64,000 bases of DNA from Bacteroidia bacterium (GCA_021153285.1 JAGKTT010000004.1:1-64000); one strand, 5' to 3'; positions 31,092-40,761 are shown, counted from the stretch's first letter. Numbers and translations: made by a program. The notes: generated from the sequence alone by a model not told the origin.

Positions 31092-32276
31092 ATGAAAAAA
31101 CTATTCCTTATAATTTCAGCATTGCTGTTTGCATTGCCTGGTTTTTCCGAAGAAAGGAAGACAGGTTTCGTTAAGGAACATATGAATGTATCCGTACATT
31201 CGCGTTATCAGCTTATGCTGGACACTCACGGTATCTACAATGATATGCTGAACAGTTATGGGTCGGTTCTGACAGGCGTGCAGGTAGGATTGGACACACA
31301 TCAGGCAGACAGCAGCTGGTGGTCAAATGCTTACAATTATCCGAGTCTGGCTCTGGGATTTTCATATGACAATGTCGGGTCTATGAATATGAAGCCCGGA
31401 ACAAATCTGGGTGACTTCTACAATCTCTATCTTGCTGCGGAATTTGATTTCTTCCGTGCCGGTATCTTTTCTTTAGGACCGGTTCTGGAACTTGGAATAT
31501 CTTATACTACAGATAAATACAGCCCAAGGAGAAATATTCCTAACAAGTTCATCGGATCGAATATTGTTGCCAATATGGCGGCTGGAGTCGAAGCAGCCCT
31601 GCGTTTTCATCCTCATTGGGAATTCGCCTTGACAGGCTATCTGATCCATCATTCCAATGGTATGACGCATACACCGAATCTGGGAACCAACCAGTCTGCT
31701 GTCGGGGCAAAACTTAAGTATTATCTGGCACCTCAGGAAACAGATAGAAAAATCAAAGTCGAAAAACCTGATTTCCCAAAAGGGTTGAGATGGAATATCT
31801 ATACAGCCTTCGGAGGACATAGCTGTGACTGGGAACTTAATGCAAAAGGCCCCGAGGCCTATCCTGTAAAATTCCGTCTTAGAGCAATTCTTGGGGCAGA
31901 GATGTCCTGGAGATATCACAGGCTGCTCTCAACCGGTCTGGGTATAGAAGGAAATTATGCAGACAATGCATACAGGGAAATGGACCTTCTGCTCAGAGGG
32001 ACTGAGGATCCGGACGGTTATTCATCATTCTACACCTCTGTGCATCTGGCTCAGTATCTTCATTATTCGGATTTCTCCGTAAATTTCACCTGGGGTGTAT
32101 ACACATTCAAGAAAACCGGCCTTGTCGAGGATATGGGAAGATGCTTCCAGCGTATCGGAATACGTTATCATCTTCCTGAGTTCAAGGTAGGACAGGCTTT
32201 CGTCGGACTTGGAATGAGGGCACATTATCTGGATCGTTCTTATTGTATTGAATACAGTGCCGGAATTACATTTTAA
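31092..32276 (+). CDS. PagL-like acyloxyacyl hydrolase / lipid A deacylase
   Basis: The protein has 394 residues. A signal peptide (MKKLFLIISALLFALPGFS) is followed by alternating amphipathic strands ending in a C-terminal aromatic residue (YSAGITF), the mark of an outer-membrane beta barrel. The motif FALTGYLIHHSNGMTH has the His-Ser pair expected for the PagL catalytic site. A second half with a barrel-like strand pattern follows, so the chain is roughly twice the length of single-domain PagL. The enzyme would trim acyl chains from lipid A at the cell surface. It is a chromosomal gene just outside attR. Confidence 0.7.
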   Translation: MKKLFLIISALLFALPGFSEERKTGFVKEHMNVSVHSRYQLMLDTHGIYNDMLNSYGSVLTGVQVGLDTHQADSSWWSNAYNYPSLALGFSYDNVGSMNMKPGTNLGDFYNLYLAAEFDFFRAGIFSLGPVLELGISYTTDKYSPRRNIPNKFIGSNIVANMAAGVEAALRFHPHWEFALTGYLIHHSNGMTHTPNLGTNQSAVGAKLKYYLAPQETDRKIKVEKPDFPKGLRWNIYTAFGGHSCDWELNAKGPEAYPVKFRLRAILGAEMSWRYHRLLSTGLGIEGNYADNAYREMDLLLRGTEDPDGYSSFYTSVHLAQYLHYSDFSVNFTWGVYTFKKTGLVEDMGRCFQRIGIRYHLPEFKVGQAFVGLGMRAHYLDRSYCIEYSAGITF

Positions 32277-32353
32277 ATATCATCTCTTTGATGATTTTAT
32301 TGTATTGCCGGCCGGTGGTTCCGTCAGTCCGCCGGTATATTATCCGTTAATAA

Positions 32354-32385
32354 ATTGTTAAGTGGTGCATCGGACGGTATATTTG
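32354..32385 (+). promoter_or_regulatory. Promoter of the small exported-protein gene
   Basis: ATTG, 20 bases, TATATTTG. A second -7 match lies at 32399-32406, too close to the ATG for a normal leader. Confidence 0.6.
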
Positions 32386-32415
32386 CATTGATTTTGTTTA
32401 TATTTGTCCTCTGAA

Positions 32416-32796
32416 ATGAAACGATTGCTGGAATATCTGCTTCTTTTTGTTGTGACTGCTGTTCTTTGGGGCAGTGCAGATAATGCTGTGTATGCTCCTG
32501 TGGTCGAAGATCTGGAGGATATTGCTTATACTGGTTCCATAACTCAGACAAGTGTTTCAGCTCCGGAACATCAGTGCAATCTTCCCCGTCAGACCTCCAT
32601 TGTCAATGCACCAGGCATTCAGAATGCAGCAAGAAGGACCAGCACTTTCCAAAGGAATAATCTCGAGTTCGCCAAATCTGGCAAAGTCATCAATTCGGGA
32701 CAAAGATATTTTATTCTATTACAGTCTGTCATAGTTCATTCTTCTCTTTCGGAGCCGGGCAATATGCTGCTCTGTCTGAGAAGGCTTATCATTTAG
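32416..32796 (+). CDS. Small hypothetical membrane or exported protein
   Basis: I start the protein at MKRLLEYLLLFVVTAVLWGS (126 residues), 31 bases after a good promoter. After the single N-terminal hydrophobic helix comes a polar chain with AVYAPVVEDLEDIAYTGSIT, then Arg/Gln-rich stretches and a hydrophobic C-terminal segment (YFILLQSVIVHSSL). No family is recognised. The composition and placement between promoter and repeat array make a real short gene likely. Confidence 0.55.
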   Translation: MKRLLEYLLLFVVTAVLWGSADNAVYAPVVEDLEDIAYTGSITQTSVSAPEHQCNLPRQTSIVNAPGIQNAARRTSTFQRNNLEFAKSGKVINSGQRYFILLQSVIVHSSLSEPGNMLLCLRRLII

Positions 32797-32906
32797 ATTT
32801 CAGTTTGTTTTATTGATTGCGACATTTCCGATGACGGTTATGCCGCTGTTTCTGCTATGGAGATTCTCACGTCGCCTTACAGGCTCCTCAGAATGACAAA
32901 GGGCTA

Positions 32907-33150
32907 GGCTACTCAGAACAATAATGGGAAGCAGAATGACAACGGTGTAGGCTCCTCAGAACAATAATGGGAAGCAGAATGACAATGTGGTAGGCTCCTC
33001 AGAACAATAATGGGAAGCAGAATGACAACGGGGTAGACTCCTCAGAACAATAATGGGAAGCAGAATGACAACGGGGTAGGCTCCTCAAAACAATAATGGG
33101 AAGCAGAATGACAATGAGGAGGGCAGAATGACAATGAGGAGGGCAGAATG
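32907..33150. repeat. 43-bp tandem repeat array (five copies) with short tail repeats
   Basis: Units starting GGCTCCTCAGAACAATAATG begin at 32907, 32950, 32993, 33036 and 33079, exactly 43 bases apart, with one to four differences each. The array runs into two 20-base copies of GCAGAATGACAATGAGGAGG. Every unit contains the GCAGAATGAC core also seen near 0.6 kb. The 428-base gap between 32796 and 33225 holds nothing else I can support. Units abut without spacers and nothing resembles cas genes, so it is not CRISPR. Confidence 0.9.
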
Positions 33151-33224
33151 AGATTTTGCAATATTGCAAAGACTCAAGTTATTAGTAAAAGGATAATTAC
33201 AAACAACTAAATGATAAAAACAAT

Positions 33225-33671
33225 ATGGAAAAGACATTCATCAGAGTACGCTCTGCAAAAGACATCATAATTTTTGTTTCACTCGTAATCGCCGGCAGCG
33301 TCCTTATCCTGCTTCCTACAGGTGCCGCTGTCAATATCACAGGTTTCTTCCTGATTTTCGCAGGACTCATCCTCGCATTTGTTCTCAAGTCTGGCTACAA
33401 GGATATTGAGACCGGAGAAAAGTTTCAGAAAGTAGAGCATTATTTCCAGCAGGCAATGAATGCCCCTATCTCGGCAGCAATCGTCTCAAAGCCTGAGACT
33501 ATCGACCTTTCAGAGGAGGACAAGGGTAATGCTCTCCGCCTGGATGTATATTACAGCAAGTCTTCAGGAAAGGCATATCTACAGATTTTCGAGTATGTCC
33601 CTTACAAGTATGAGCCTTGCTCAAAGGTGTGTGGACATCCGCTTTCAAAAGTTGAGAAACTTATTAAATAA
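33225..33671 (+). CDS. Small membrane protein of the antiporter operon
   Basis: The protein has 148 residues. Two membrane helices (IIIFVSLVIAGSVLILLP and ITGFFLIFAGLILAFVL) precede a cytosolic part with EKFQKVEHYFQQAMNAPISA, RLDVYYSKSSGKAYLQIFEY and a C-terminal PCSKVCGHPLSKVEKL. I know no function for it. It is first in an operon with a Ca/Na-type antiporter (2 bases downstream) and a Na/Pi-type transporter, so a role in ion balance is possible but unproven. Confidence 0.7.
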   Translation: MEKTFIRVRSAKDIIIFVSLVIAGSVLILLPTGAAVNITGFFLIFAGLILAFVLKSGYKDIETGEKFQKVEHYFQQAMNAPISAAIVSKPETIDLSEEDKGNALRLDVYYSKSSGKAYLQIFEYVPYKYEPCSKVCGHPLSKVEKLIK

Positions 33672-33673
33672 CA

Positions 33674-34627
33674 ATGGAATACGTAATTCTTATAATATCA
33701 TTGGCGGGCATTGTCTTCGGTGCGGATCAGCTTGTTGCCGGAGCAGTGTCCATTGCCAGAAGATTCAAGGTTTCCGACTTTGTCATAGGGGCGGCTATAG
33801 TCGGAGTGGGAACATCTATGCCGGAGCTGGTGGTCAGCTTTATCGGAGCATTGAACGGCAATCCTGATGTCGCGATAGGAAATGTCGTAGGGTCCAATAT
33901 CTTCAATGTACTGGGCATTCTGGGTCTTACAGCCCTGTTTTTCCCGATTGCTGTCAGCAAGACCAATATGAAATTCGAACTGCCGGTATGTATCGGTGTA
34001 TCATTTCTTCTTACCTTATTGGTATTCAACTTTTTCACTGGTGGAGCACCGGTGATCAGCCGTCCGGACGGTATTGTCCTTCTTCTTTGCTTTGCCCTCT
34101 TTATGTGGTACTCGTTCTATCGTGACCGCAAGGCCGGAAAAACTGCGGAAGAGGCACCATCCCAAGAGGATAAGACTCCGTTCTGGCTTGCAGTGGTGAA
34201 GGTGGTCGGAGGATTGGCCGTGCTTATCACCAGCTGTGATTTCTTTGTGGACAATGCTGTGCTTATCGCCAAGTCGTTCGGAGTGAATGATGCCTTTATA
34301 TCATTGACACTCATTGCCTGCGGAACCTCGCTTCCTGAGCTTGCCGCATCCATAGCAGCGGCTCTGAAGAAAAACACTCAGCTGGCACTCGGAAATGTCA
34401 TAGGATCCAATATTTTCAATATTACCTGGATCCTTGGTCTGAGCTCTCAGGTTATGCCGCTCAATTCTTCGGGAATCACAGCTGTAGACTATTGTGTTAT
34501 GATAGCTGCGGCCATAATTCCGATGATTCTTGGATTCAAGGGCAAGATCGGCAGAATGGCCGGTGCATTTATGTTCGTTTGCTTCGTTGCATATACTTAT
34601 TATCTTATAACTAACCAGATCGCATAA
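33674..34627 (+). CDS. Calcium/sodium antiporter, CaxA/YrbG family
   Basis: The protein has 317 residues with about ten membrane helices. It carries the two inverted alpha repeats of the CaCA superfamily: GVGTSMPELVVSFIGALNGN with AIGNVVGSNIFNVLGILGL, and ACGTSLPELAASIAAALKKN with ALGNVIGSNIFNITWILGL. A soluble loop lies between the halves (about 150-170, RDRKAGKTAEEAPSQED). The family exchanges Ca2+ (or another cation) for Na+ or H+ across the inner membrane. The next gene starts after two bases. Confidence 0.93.
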   Translation: MEYVILIISLAGIVFGADQLVAGAVSIARRFKVSDFVIGAAIVGVGTSMPELVVSFIGALNGNPDVAIGNVVGSNIFNVLGILGLTALFFPIAVSKTNMKFELPVCIGVSFLLTLLVFNFFTGGAPVISRPDGIVLLLCFALFMWYSFYRDRKAGKTAEEAPSQEDKTPFWLAVVKVVGGLAVLITSCDFFVDNAVLIAKSFGVNDAFISLTLIACGTSLPELAASIAAALKKNTQLALGNVIGSNIFNITWILGLSSQVMPLNSSGITAVDYCVMIAAAIIPMILGFKGKIGRMAGAFMFVCFVAYTYYLITNQIA

Positions 34628-34629
34628 CA

Positions 34630-36366
34630 ATGGGAATACTTCAGATCTTTACGCTCCTGGGTGCATTGGGTATGTTCCTCTACGGAATGAACCTGATGAG
34701 CTCAGGACTTCAGAAAGCTGCCGGTGACAGACTTCGCGGACTTCTTTCTGCAATGACCTCCAACCCTTTCAAGGGAGTATTGACAGGACTCGGGATTACA
34801 TCCGTAATCCAGTCATCCTCAGCTACTACAGTAATGGTGGTAAGCTTCGTGAATGCCGGACTTCTTACCCTCGCACAGGCTATCGGAGTAATTATGGGTG
34901 CCAATATCGGTACGACAGTTACTGCCTGGCTTGTTTCTTGGCTGGGATTCAAGGCGGACATTTCCATTCTTGCAGTACCTCTTATGCTGCTTGGATTCCT
35001 CTTCTCGAACTCGAAGAAGAATCAGCGTCAGAACATCGGCGAACTGATCGTCGGCTTCTGTCTTCTTTTCCTCGGTCTTTCGTTTATGAAGAACTCTGTT
35101 CCTGATCTCAATGAGACACCTCAGGTGCTTGAGTTTGTACGATCTTGGGCCGGTCACGGTTTCGGTTCCGTATTGATCTTCCTCGTATTCGGTACTGTGC
35201 TGACATTGGTGCTTCAGTCTTCGTCTGCGACAATGGCCATCACACTCATTATGCTAAGTATGGGTTTCATTCCGTTTAAAATGGCTTGTGCGATGGTGCT
35301 TGGTGAGAACATCGGTACTACCATCACAGCCAATATAGCAGCAGCAGTCGGAAATACCCAGGCCAAGAGAGCGGCAATGTCACACACCATTTTCAATGTA
35401 TTCGGTGTAATCTGGGCATTGATCTTCTTCAGGCCGTTCCTTTCACTTGTAGGAAAGATAATCGAGGTGGTTTTCGGCCTTCCGAATCCTGCTGCTGAAG
35501 GATTTGCTGTAAGCGGACAGAATACTCCTGATGCAACAGCTGCCTTATACGGACTTTCTATGCTCCATACCCTCTTCAATACCATCAACACTCTCATCCT
35601 CGTATGGTGTGTAAAGCTTATTGAAAAGGCAGTTGTATGGATCGTCAAGACTCCGAAGAATCAGGAAAACGAGGTGTTCAGGCTCAAATATATTTCTGCC
35701 GGCCCTCTTGCTACACCTGAACTTGCTACAGAGCAGGCTTTTGAAGAGATAATCCACTTCGCTCAGATTTCGAAGAATGGCCTGGGATATGCCAGAGAAG
35801 CCATACGTGCGGCAGATTCGGGAAAGTTCGATGAACTTCGCGAAAAGCTGGTGAAATATGAGGAGATTTCAGACCGTATCGAGTATGAGATCGCAGCTTT
35901 CCTTAATGCGGTTTCTGCCGGTGATATAAGTGAAGAGACTTCTCTTCGTATCAAGGTAATGTACAAGATAATCGGCGAGCTTGAGTCCCTCGGAGATTCG
36001 GGTGAATCGATCAGCCGTATCCTTTCCCGAAAGAACATCCACAAGAAGACTTTCGAACAGGATACAGTCAGAAAGCTTGAAGAGATGGTGGACAGTGTGG
36101 AAAAGGCATATGATGCTATGATTGACAATCTCAATGCAGCCCACAAAGGTCATCTCGAAGGAATCTCCAATGCATATAATGCCGAGGACCGCATCAACAA
36201 TCTCAGAAACTATCTCAGGGATGCTGAGATCGAAGAAATCGAGAGTAGCAGAAAGAATTATCAGACAAGCGTTTACTATATGGATATAGTCAGCGAACTT
36301 GAAAAGATGGGTGACTTCATCATCAATGTTTCCCAGAATCTCGAAAAGGTTTTCATCAAGAAATAA
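34630..36366 (+). CDS. Na/Pi-cotransporter family protein with PhoU-like tail
   Basis: The protein has 578 residues. The NptA/PNaS repeats are visible: GLGITSVIQSSSATTVMVVS near residue 55 and LVLQSSSATMAITLIMLSMG near 195. A membrane domain to about residue 345 is followed by a cytosolic PhoU-like helical domain (about 365-578, e.g. YEEISDRIEYEIAAFL and IVSELEKMGDFIINVSQNLE). It imports phosphate with Na+ or a related anion. It is last of the three-gene operon, so Ca/Na exchange and Na-driven phosphate uptake are made together. Confidence 0.92.
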   Translation: MGILQIFTLLGALGMFLYGMNLMSSGLQKAAGDRLRGLLSAMTSNPFKGVLTGLGITSVIQSSSATTVMVVSFVNAGLLTLAQAIGVIMGANIGTTVTAWLVSWLGFKADISILAVPLMLLGFLFSNSKKNQRQNIGELIVGFCLLFLGLSFMKNSVPDLNETPQVLEFVRSWAGHGFGSVLIFLVFGTVLTLVLQSSSATMAITLIMLSMGFIPFKMACAMVLGENIGTTITANIAAAVGNTQAKRAAMSHTIFNVFGVIWALIFFRPFLSLVGKIIEVVFGLPNPAAEGFAVSGQNTPDATAALYGLSMLHTLFNTINTLILVWCVKLIEKAVVWIVKTPKNQENEVFRLKYISAGPLATPELATEQAFEEIIHFAQISKNGLGYAREAIRAADSGKFDELREKLVKYEEISDRIEYEIAAFLNAVSAGDISEETSLRIKVMYKIIGELESLGDSGESISRILSRKNIHKKTFEQDTVRKLEEMVDSVEKAYDAMIDNLNAAHKGHLEGISNAYNAEDRINNLRNYLRDAEIEEIESSRKNYQTSVYYMDIVSELEKMGDFIINVSQNLEKVFIKK

Positions 36367-36371
36367 TTTAT

Positions 36372-36379
36372 TATCTTTG
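36372..36379 (+). promoter_or_regulatory. -7 element for the His-rich peptide gene
   Basis: TATCTTTG, 18 bases before the ATG at 36398, just after the Na/Pi gene stop. The -33 box is weak. Confidence 0.5.
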
Positions 36380-36397
36380 CCGCCCCAAACGGAAAAG

Positions 36398-36730
36398 ATG
36401 AAAAATTTGAGGACATATATGGCCCTTTGGCTGATGGTGATATTCTGCAGTTATTATGCAGGTATCAGTATGTTTTCACATACGCACATCGCCAATGGGT
36501 CATCCATTGTCCATTCACATCTTGGAGGAGATGCAGATCACGACCATAGTGATTCCCAATATGCTGTAATCGACATTCTTTCTCATTTCCAGTCGGAATC
36601 AGCAGTCGGTTGCCTTGGTGTTCCATCTCCTTTCTTCCAGTTATCTGAATCTTATATAGCCTGTGATGTTCCGATTTGTCTGAATGCGGAGCAGGCGGTG
36701 CATACTCTCCGTGGTCCTCCGATGGCGTAG
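36398..36730 (+). CDS. Small His-rich membrane-anchored protein before a TonB receptor
   Basis: I start the protein at MKNLRTYMALWLMVIFCSYY (110 residues). One N-terminal helix is followed by a His-rich stretch: SMFSHTHIANGSSIVHSHLG and GDADHDHSD, a plausible metal-binding cluster. The C-terminal part holds three Cys. Short His-rich proteins of this kind stand ahead of TonB-dependent receptors in Bacteroidota and are usually thought to deal with metal or metallophore uptake. Start and stop are separated from the TonB gene by 65 bases. The metal is unknown. Confidence 0.7.
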   Translation: MKNLRTYMALWLMVIFCSYYAGISMFSHTHIANGSSIVHSHLGGDADHDHSDSQYAVIDILSHFQSESAVGCLGVPSPFFQLSESYIACDVPICLNAEQAVHTLRGPPMA

Positions 36731-36795
36731 CTATCCCCAGACCGGTAATCCCTACAGACAAAGATTCAAATAACAACCATTCCAACCCCAAAAAG

Positions 36796-39078
36796 ATGAA
36801 AAGATTTTTTTCAGCTTTGGTGGCGGCATTATGTGTAGTGCTGTCTGCCCAGGCTCAAGAGACCGATGCCCATATCTATGGTCACGTTATAGATAAAGCT
36901 ACCGGAGAGCATCTTCCTTATATCGTAGTGATGCTCAAAGGTACTACAATAGGTGTAACTACTGAGAATACAGGACATTATATGATACGAAACATTCCTG
37001 AAGGAAGTTTCATCGTCGAAGTGTCCGCAATAGGGTACAAGACCCAGACCCGTGAAATAAAGGTTCGCAGAGGAAGATCATACGAGGTGAATTTCACTCT
37101 CGAAGAAGATTTCGTGCAGATAGACGGAGTAATTGTTTCCGCTACCCGCAGCGAGACGACCAGAAGGATGTCGCCGACTCTGGTGAATGTTGTGGGAATG
37201 GATACTTACAATAAGACAAACGCCACCACTGTGGCTCAGGGACTTGTTTTCCAGCCGGGAATCCGTGTGGAGAACAATTGCCAGAACTGCGGCTTCCAGC
37301 AGGTGAGGATCAATGGTCTGGACGGTCAATACACCCAGATCCTGATCGATTCCCGTCCTATCTTCAGTTCATTGGCCGGAGTCTATGGAATCGAGCAGCT
37401 TCCGGCCAATATGGTGGACAGGGTGGAAATTATGAGAGGTGGCGGATCGGCACTTTTCGGGTCGTCTGCCATCGCAGGCACCATCAATATCATTACAAAG
37501 GAACCTGTCAGGAATTCTTCGAGCATATCCCATACCGTAACCTCTATAGCAGGTTCTTCTGCCTTTCATAACACTACTGACATCAATGCCTCCATTGTCT
37601 CGGAGGACAATAAGCTCGGCCTGGCTGTCTTCGGCCAGAACACTTCCAAGGATGCCTGGGATGCAAACGGGGATGGGTTTACCGAACTTTCCAAGATATC
37701 CGGACAGACCGTAGGCTTCCGTGGCTACATAAAGACCGGTCTTTACTCAAAGGTAACGGCAGAATACCATCATCTTCAGGAATTCAGAAGGGGAGGAGAC
37801 AATCTTGACCTGCCTCCTCACGAAGCTATGATTGCCGAGCAGACAGAGCACGGGATCAATACAGGAGGACTCAAGTTCGATTGGTTTTCAAAGGATCAGA
37901 AGCATCGTCTGAATGTCTTCGCATCACTCCAGCATATCGGAAGGAACAGCTATTACGGTGCTGGCCAGGACCCGAATGCGTATGGAAAGACTACCGACCT
38001 TACCTGGGTGGGAGGGGCTCAATATGTCTATAAAATGGGCCGTTGTCTCTTTATGCCATCCGATCTCACTGTCGGTATGGAGTATAATGAAGACTATCTC
38101 AGGGACAATATGTGGGGATATGACAGGGTTACTGACCAGACTGTCAGGATTCTGAGTGCATACGCCCAGAATGAATGGAAGAACGAGCGTTGGGGCATCC
38201 TGTTGGGGGGTCGTCTTGATAAACATAGTCTGATGGAACGCCTTATTTTCAGTCCGTGTGCCAATCTTCGATACAATCCTTCCGAAAATATCAATTTCAG
38301 AGCCAGCTATTCCTACGGTTTCCGTGCTCCGCAAGCCTTCGACGAGGATCTTCATATCGACAATGTAGGAGGAACCGTCTCGATGATCCGTCTGGCTGAT
38401 GACCTGAGGGTGGAAAAGTCTCAGAGCGTAAGCATTTCTGCGGATATGTATCATAGCTGGGGAGACTGGCAGGGTAACTTCCTTGTGGAGGGATTCTTCA
38501 CGGACCTTGCGGATGTCTTTGCTCTTAAAGAACTGGGACTCAATGAAGAAGGTATCCTGATCAAGGAAAGACATAATGAATCAGGAGCCAGGGTGTTTGG
38601 AGGAAATCTTGAAGGAAAGATTGCTTGGAGGAATAGATTCCAGATGCAGCTTGGAGTCACAGTCCAGAAGTCTGAATATAAGGAAGCCCGCTCCTGGAGC
38701 GATGATGTGGCGGTAACGAAAAAGATGTTCCGTACACCGGATATCCACGGCTATCTCACAGCCTCATATAATCCTATGAAGGCTCTGACATTGGCTCTTA
38801 CCGGCACTTATACCGGCAGTATGCTTATCGAGCATCACGCTGGTATGATTGCGCAGAATGTGACTATGACCACCCCTGATTTCTGGGATATGGGCTTCAA
38901 GGCAGCATACGATTTCAAGCTCTACAGCAGTTTCTCCCTTCAGCTCAATGCCGGCGTCCAGAACATTTTCAATTCATTCCAGAATGACTTCGACTCAGGA
39001 GCCGACCGTGATTCAGGATATATCTACGGTCCTACTCTTCCCCGAACCTTCTTCCTAGGGGTCAAGCTTGTGTATTGA
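36796..39078 (+). CDS. TonB-dependent outer-membrane receptor
   Basis: I start the protein at MKRFFSALVAALCVVLSAQA (760 residues), a proper signal peptide; the frame extends upstream without one. A carboxypeptidase-regulatory-like domain (about 25-110: HVIDKATGEHLPYIVVMLKG) precedes the plug (about 120-240: QVRINGLDGQYTQILIDSRP, VDRVEIMRGGGSALFGSSAI) and a 22-strand barrel ending in FFLGVKLVY. It has no SusD partner, so it is a metal-chelate/vitamin-type receptor rather than a glycan one. A Cys pair in NNCQNCGFQQ within the plug is unusual and may bind a metal. Confidence 0.9.
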   Translation: MKRFFSALVAALCVVLSAQAQETDAHIYGHVIDKATGEHLPYIVVMLKGTTIGVTTENTGHYMIRNIPEGSFIVEVSAIGYKTQTREIKVRRGRSYEVNFTLEEDFVQIDGVIVSATRSETTRRMSPTLVNVVGMDTYNKTNATTVAQGLVFQPGIRVENNCQNCGFQQVRINGLDGQYTQILIDSRPIFSSLAGVYGIEQLPANMVDRVEIMRGGGSALFGSSAIAGTINIITKEPVRNSSSISHTVTSIAGSSAFHNTTDINASIVSEDNKLGLAVFGQNTSKDAWDANGDGFTELSKISGQTVGFRGYIKTGLYSKVTAEYHHLQEFRRGGDNLDLPPHEAMIAEQTEHGINTGGLKFDWFSKDQKHRLNVFASLQHIGRNSYYGAGQDPNAYGKTTDLTWVGGAQYVYKMGRCLFMPSDLTVGMEYNEDYLRDNMWGYDRVTDQTVRILSAYAQNEWKNERWGILLGGRLDKHSLMERLIFSPCANLRYNPSENINFRASYSYGFRAPQAFDEDLHIDNVGGTVSMIRLADDLRVEKSQSVSISADMYHSWGDWQGNFLVEGFFTDLADVFALKELGLNEEGILIKERHNESGARVFGGNLEGKIAWRNRFQMQLGVTVQKSEYKEARSWSDDVAVTKKMFRTPDIHGYLTASYNPMKALTLALTGTYTGSMLIEHHAGMIAQNVTMTTPDFWDMGFKAAYDFKLYSSFSLQLNAGVQNIFNSFQNDFDSGADRDSGYIYGPTLPRTFFLGVKLVY

Positions 39079-39095
39079 TGTTCATAAAAAATTCA

Positions 39096-39103
39096 TATTT
39101 TTG
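39096..39103 (+). promoter_or_regulatory. -7 element of the SusR-like regulator
   Basis: TATTTTTG with an ATTG 18 bases upstream, 35 bases before the start codon. Confidence 0.5.
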
Positions 39104-39138
39104 TGAAATCCGCTTGAACTTATGTCAATCTTGCCGAT

Positions 39139-40761
39139 ATGAAGCATCTCTGTCTTATTTCTTGTATTCTGATTTTATGCGGCTGCTCTGGCCGTGTCCG
39201 CTATTCCAGTGAGGTGGAAGCTGCCCTGAAGAGTCTCGACCTGGTCATATCCAATAAAGAGATGATTGAAGGACAAAAGGAAAATCGTATATTGAAACTA
39301 AGGGCCGGTGTTTCATCGGCGGTGTCGGATATCGAAAGGTATGGGGTATATAATGATCTGTTCAATGAGTACTTTCAGTACAATATAGACTCTACCATTT
39401 CTTATGCTTATAGAAAGATCGAACTTGCGGAATTCTCTGGAAATGAGGAGCTTGTCAGAGATGCTGTTCTGGATCTTGCTGACAGGTACGCTATGTCGGG
39501 ACTATATGATGCGATATTGAGCCTTTTTGAAGAATATGATTATCAGTGGCTGGAGGAAGCCCGTTATCTGAGCATTCTGAATACGGTGTATTCAAATCTG
39601 TCCAAGTCTTCCAACGATCACGTTCTGTCTATGAAATACATCCGTAAAAAGGATGAGTATCAGCAGAAATTGCTTTCCACTCTTAAGGATGATGACATTG
39701 GCTGTATTTTCATTCAGACAGATATTCTTCTGGAAAACAACAAGGCTCAGGAGGTTCTGGACCTCCTTCTGCCTTGGGTGGCCTCCAATGATCCGGCTCT
39801 GGAAGATCAGGGAGTCATATATTATACGATGGCCCGTGCCTATAGTCTGATCGGTGATAATGAGAATGCTGTTCTGTGGTATGCAAAGAGTGCCCGCAGT
39901 GATCTTCTGGTACCTAAGTATGAATACCGTTCCTTGTATGAACTTGCGAGGTGTCTTTATGAAAAGAATGATATAGAAAGAGCATATACATACATCACCC
40001 GGTCCGTTCAGGATGCGGTCCGCTCCAATGCTCAGCTGCATAAGCAGTTCTCGTATCAGATTCTGCCCGTTATTTCCAGTTCATATGACAAGTTCGTGTC
40101 CCAGAAGAACAAGGCTATCGTATCAGCATTGCTGGTGTCTTGTTTCCTGTTGTTTTTTCTGGTGATATTGTCGGTATTTCTTATAAAGGAAAGGAACCGC
40201 GTGCTTGTCGCGGAAAGACAGACCAAGGAGTCCAATCTGATGCTTCAGCAGCTTACAGATCAGCTGCAGAAGAATGTCAATATCCTTCAGGAGACGAATC
40301 AGGTCAAGGAAATGTATCTCGGCAGGTACCTGAATATGTGTTCCGAATATATAGACGGCCTGGAAAAATACAGAACATCACTGCGTAAGGCTATCAAGGA
40401 TGGAGAGGACGCTATGACTGCCCTCAAATCCAAGGAATTTATGGAAAAGGCATTGAATGATTTCTATAATCAGTTCGATGCTACATTCCTGGACCTCTTT
40501 CCTGATTTCATCTCACAACTGAATGAATTGCTGCAGGAAGACAAGAAGGTTTCGTATCATTCAAAGGAAAGACTGCTTACTACAGAGTTGAGGGTTCTTG
40601 CTCTGATACGTCTTGGAGTGGATGATTCTGTAAAGATCGCCTCCTTCCTGCGCAGATCGGTTTCGACAGTCTATAACTACCGCGTAAAGATGAGAAATGC
40701 CTCTGTCTGTGACCGTGAAGACTTTGAAAACCGTATTATGGATATCGGAACAAGACAATAA
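39139..40761 (+). CDS. SusR-like membrane-spanning PUL regulator (DUF6377-like)
   Basis: The protein has 540 residues. The lipoprotein-like signal (ILILCGCSGRVRY) is followed by a periplasmic TPR-like helical sensor (about 30-320). One membrane helix (about 325-348, ALLVSCFLLFFLVILSVFLI) leads to a coiled coil and a C-terminal DNA-binding part (SKERLLTTELRVLALIRLGV, DDSVKIASFLRRSVSTVYNY). SusR and its relatives sense an oligosaccharide in the periplasm and activate the adjacent susC operon. Its place directly upstream of susC and the inverted repeat at 40887-40916 support that role here. Confidence 0.85.
   Translation: MKHLCLISCILILCGCSGRVRYSSEVEAALKSLDLVISNKEMIEGQKENRILKLRAGVSSAVSDIERYGVYNDLFNEYFQYNIDSTISYAYRKIELAEFSGNEELVRDAVLDLADRYAMSGLYDAILSLFEEYDYQWLEEARYLSILNTVYSNLSKSSNDHVLSMKYIRKKDEYQQKLLSTLKDDDIGCIFIQTDILLENNKAQEVLDLLLPWVASNDPALEDQGVIYYTMARAYSLIGDNENAVLWYAKSARSDLLVPKYEYRSLYELARCLYEKNDIERAYTYITRSVQDAVRSNAQLHKQFSYQILPVISSSYDKFVSQKNKAIVSALLVSCFLLFFLVILSVFLIKERNRVLVAERQTKESNLMLQQLTDQLQKNVNILQETNQVKEMYLGRYLNMCSEYIDGLEKYRTSLRKAIKDGEDAMTALKSKEFMEKALNDFYNQFDATFLDLFPDFISQLNELLQEDKKVSYHSKERLLTTELRVLALIRLGVDDSVKIASFLRRSVSTVYNYRVKMRNASVCDREDFENRIMDIGTRQ

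Noticed and set aside
32907..33150. CRISPR array
   Set aside because: The 43-bp units abut with no unique spacers, and no cas gene is near.
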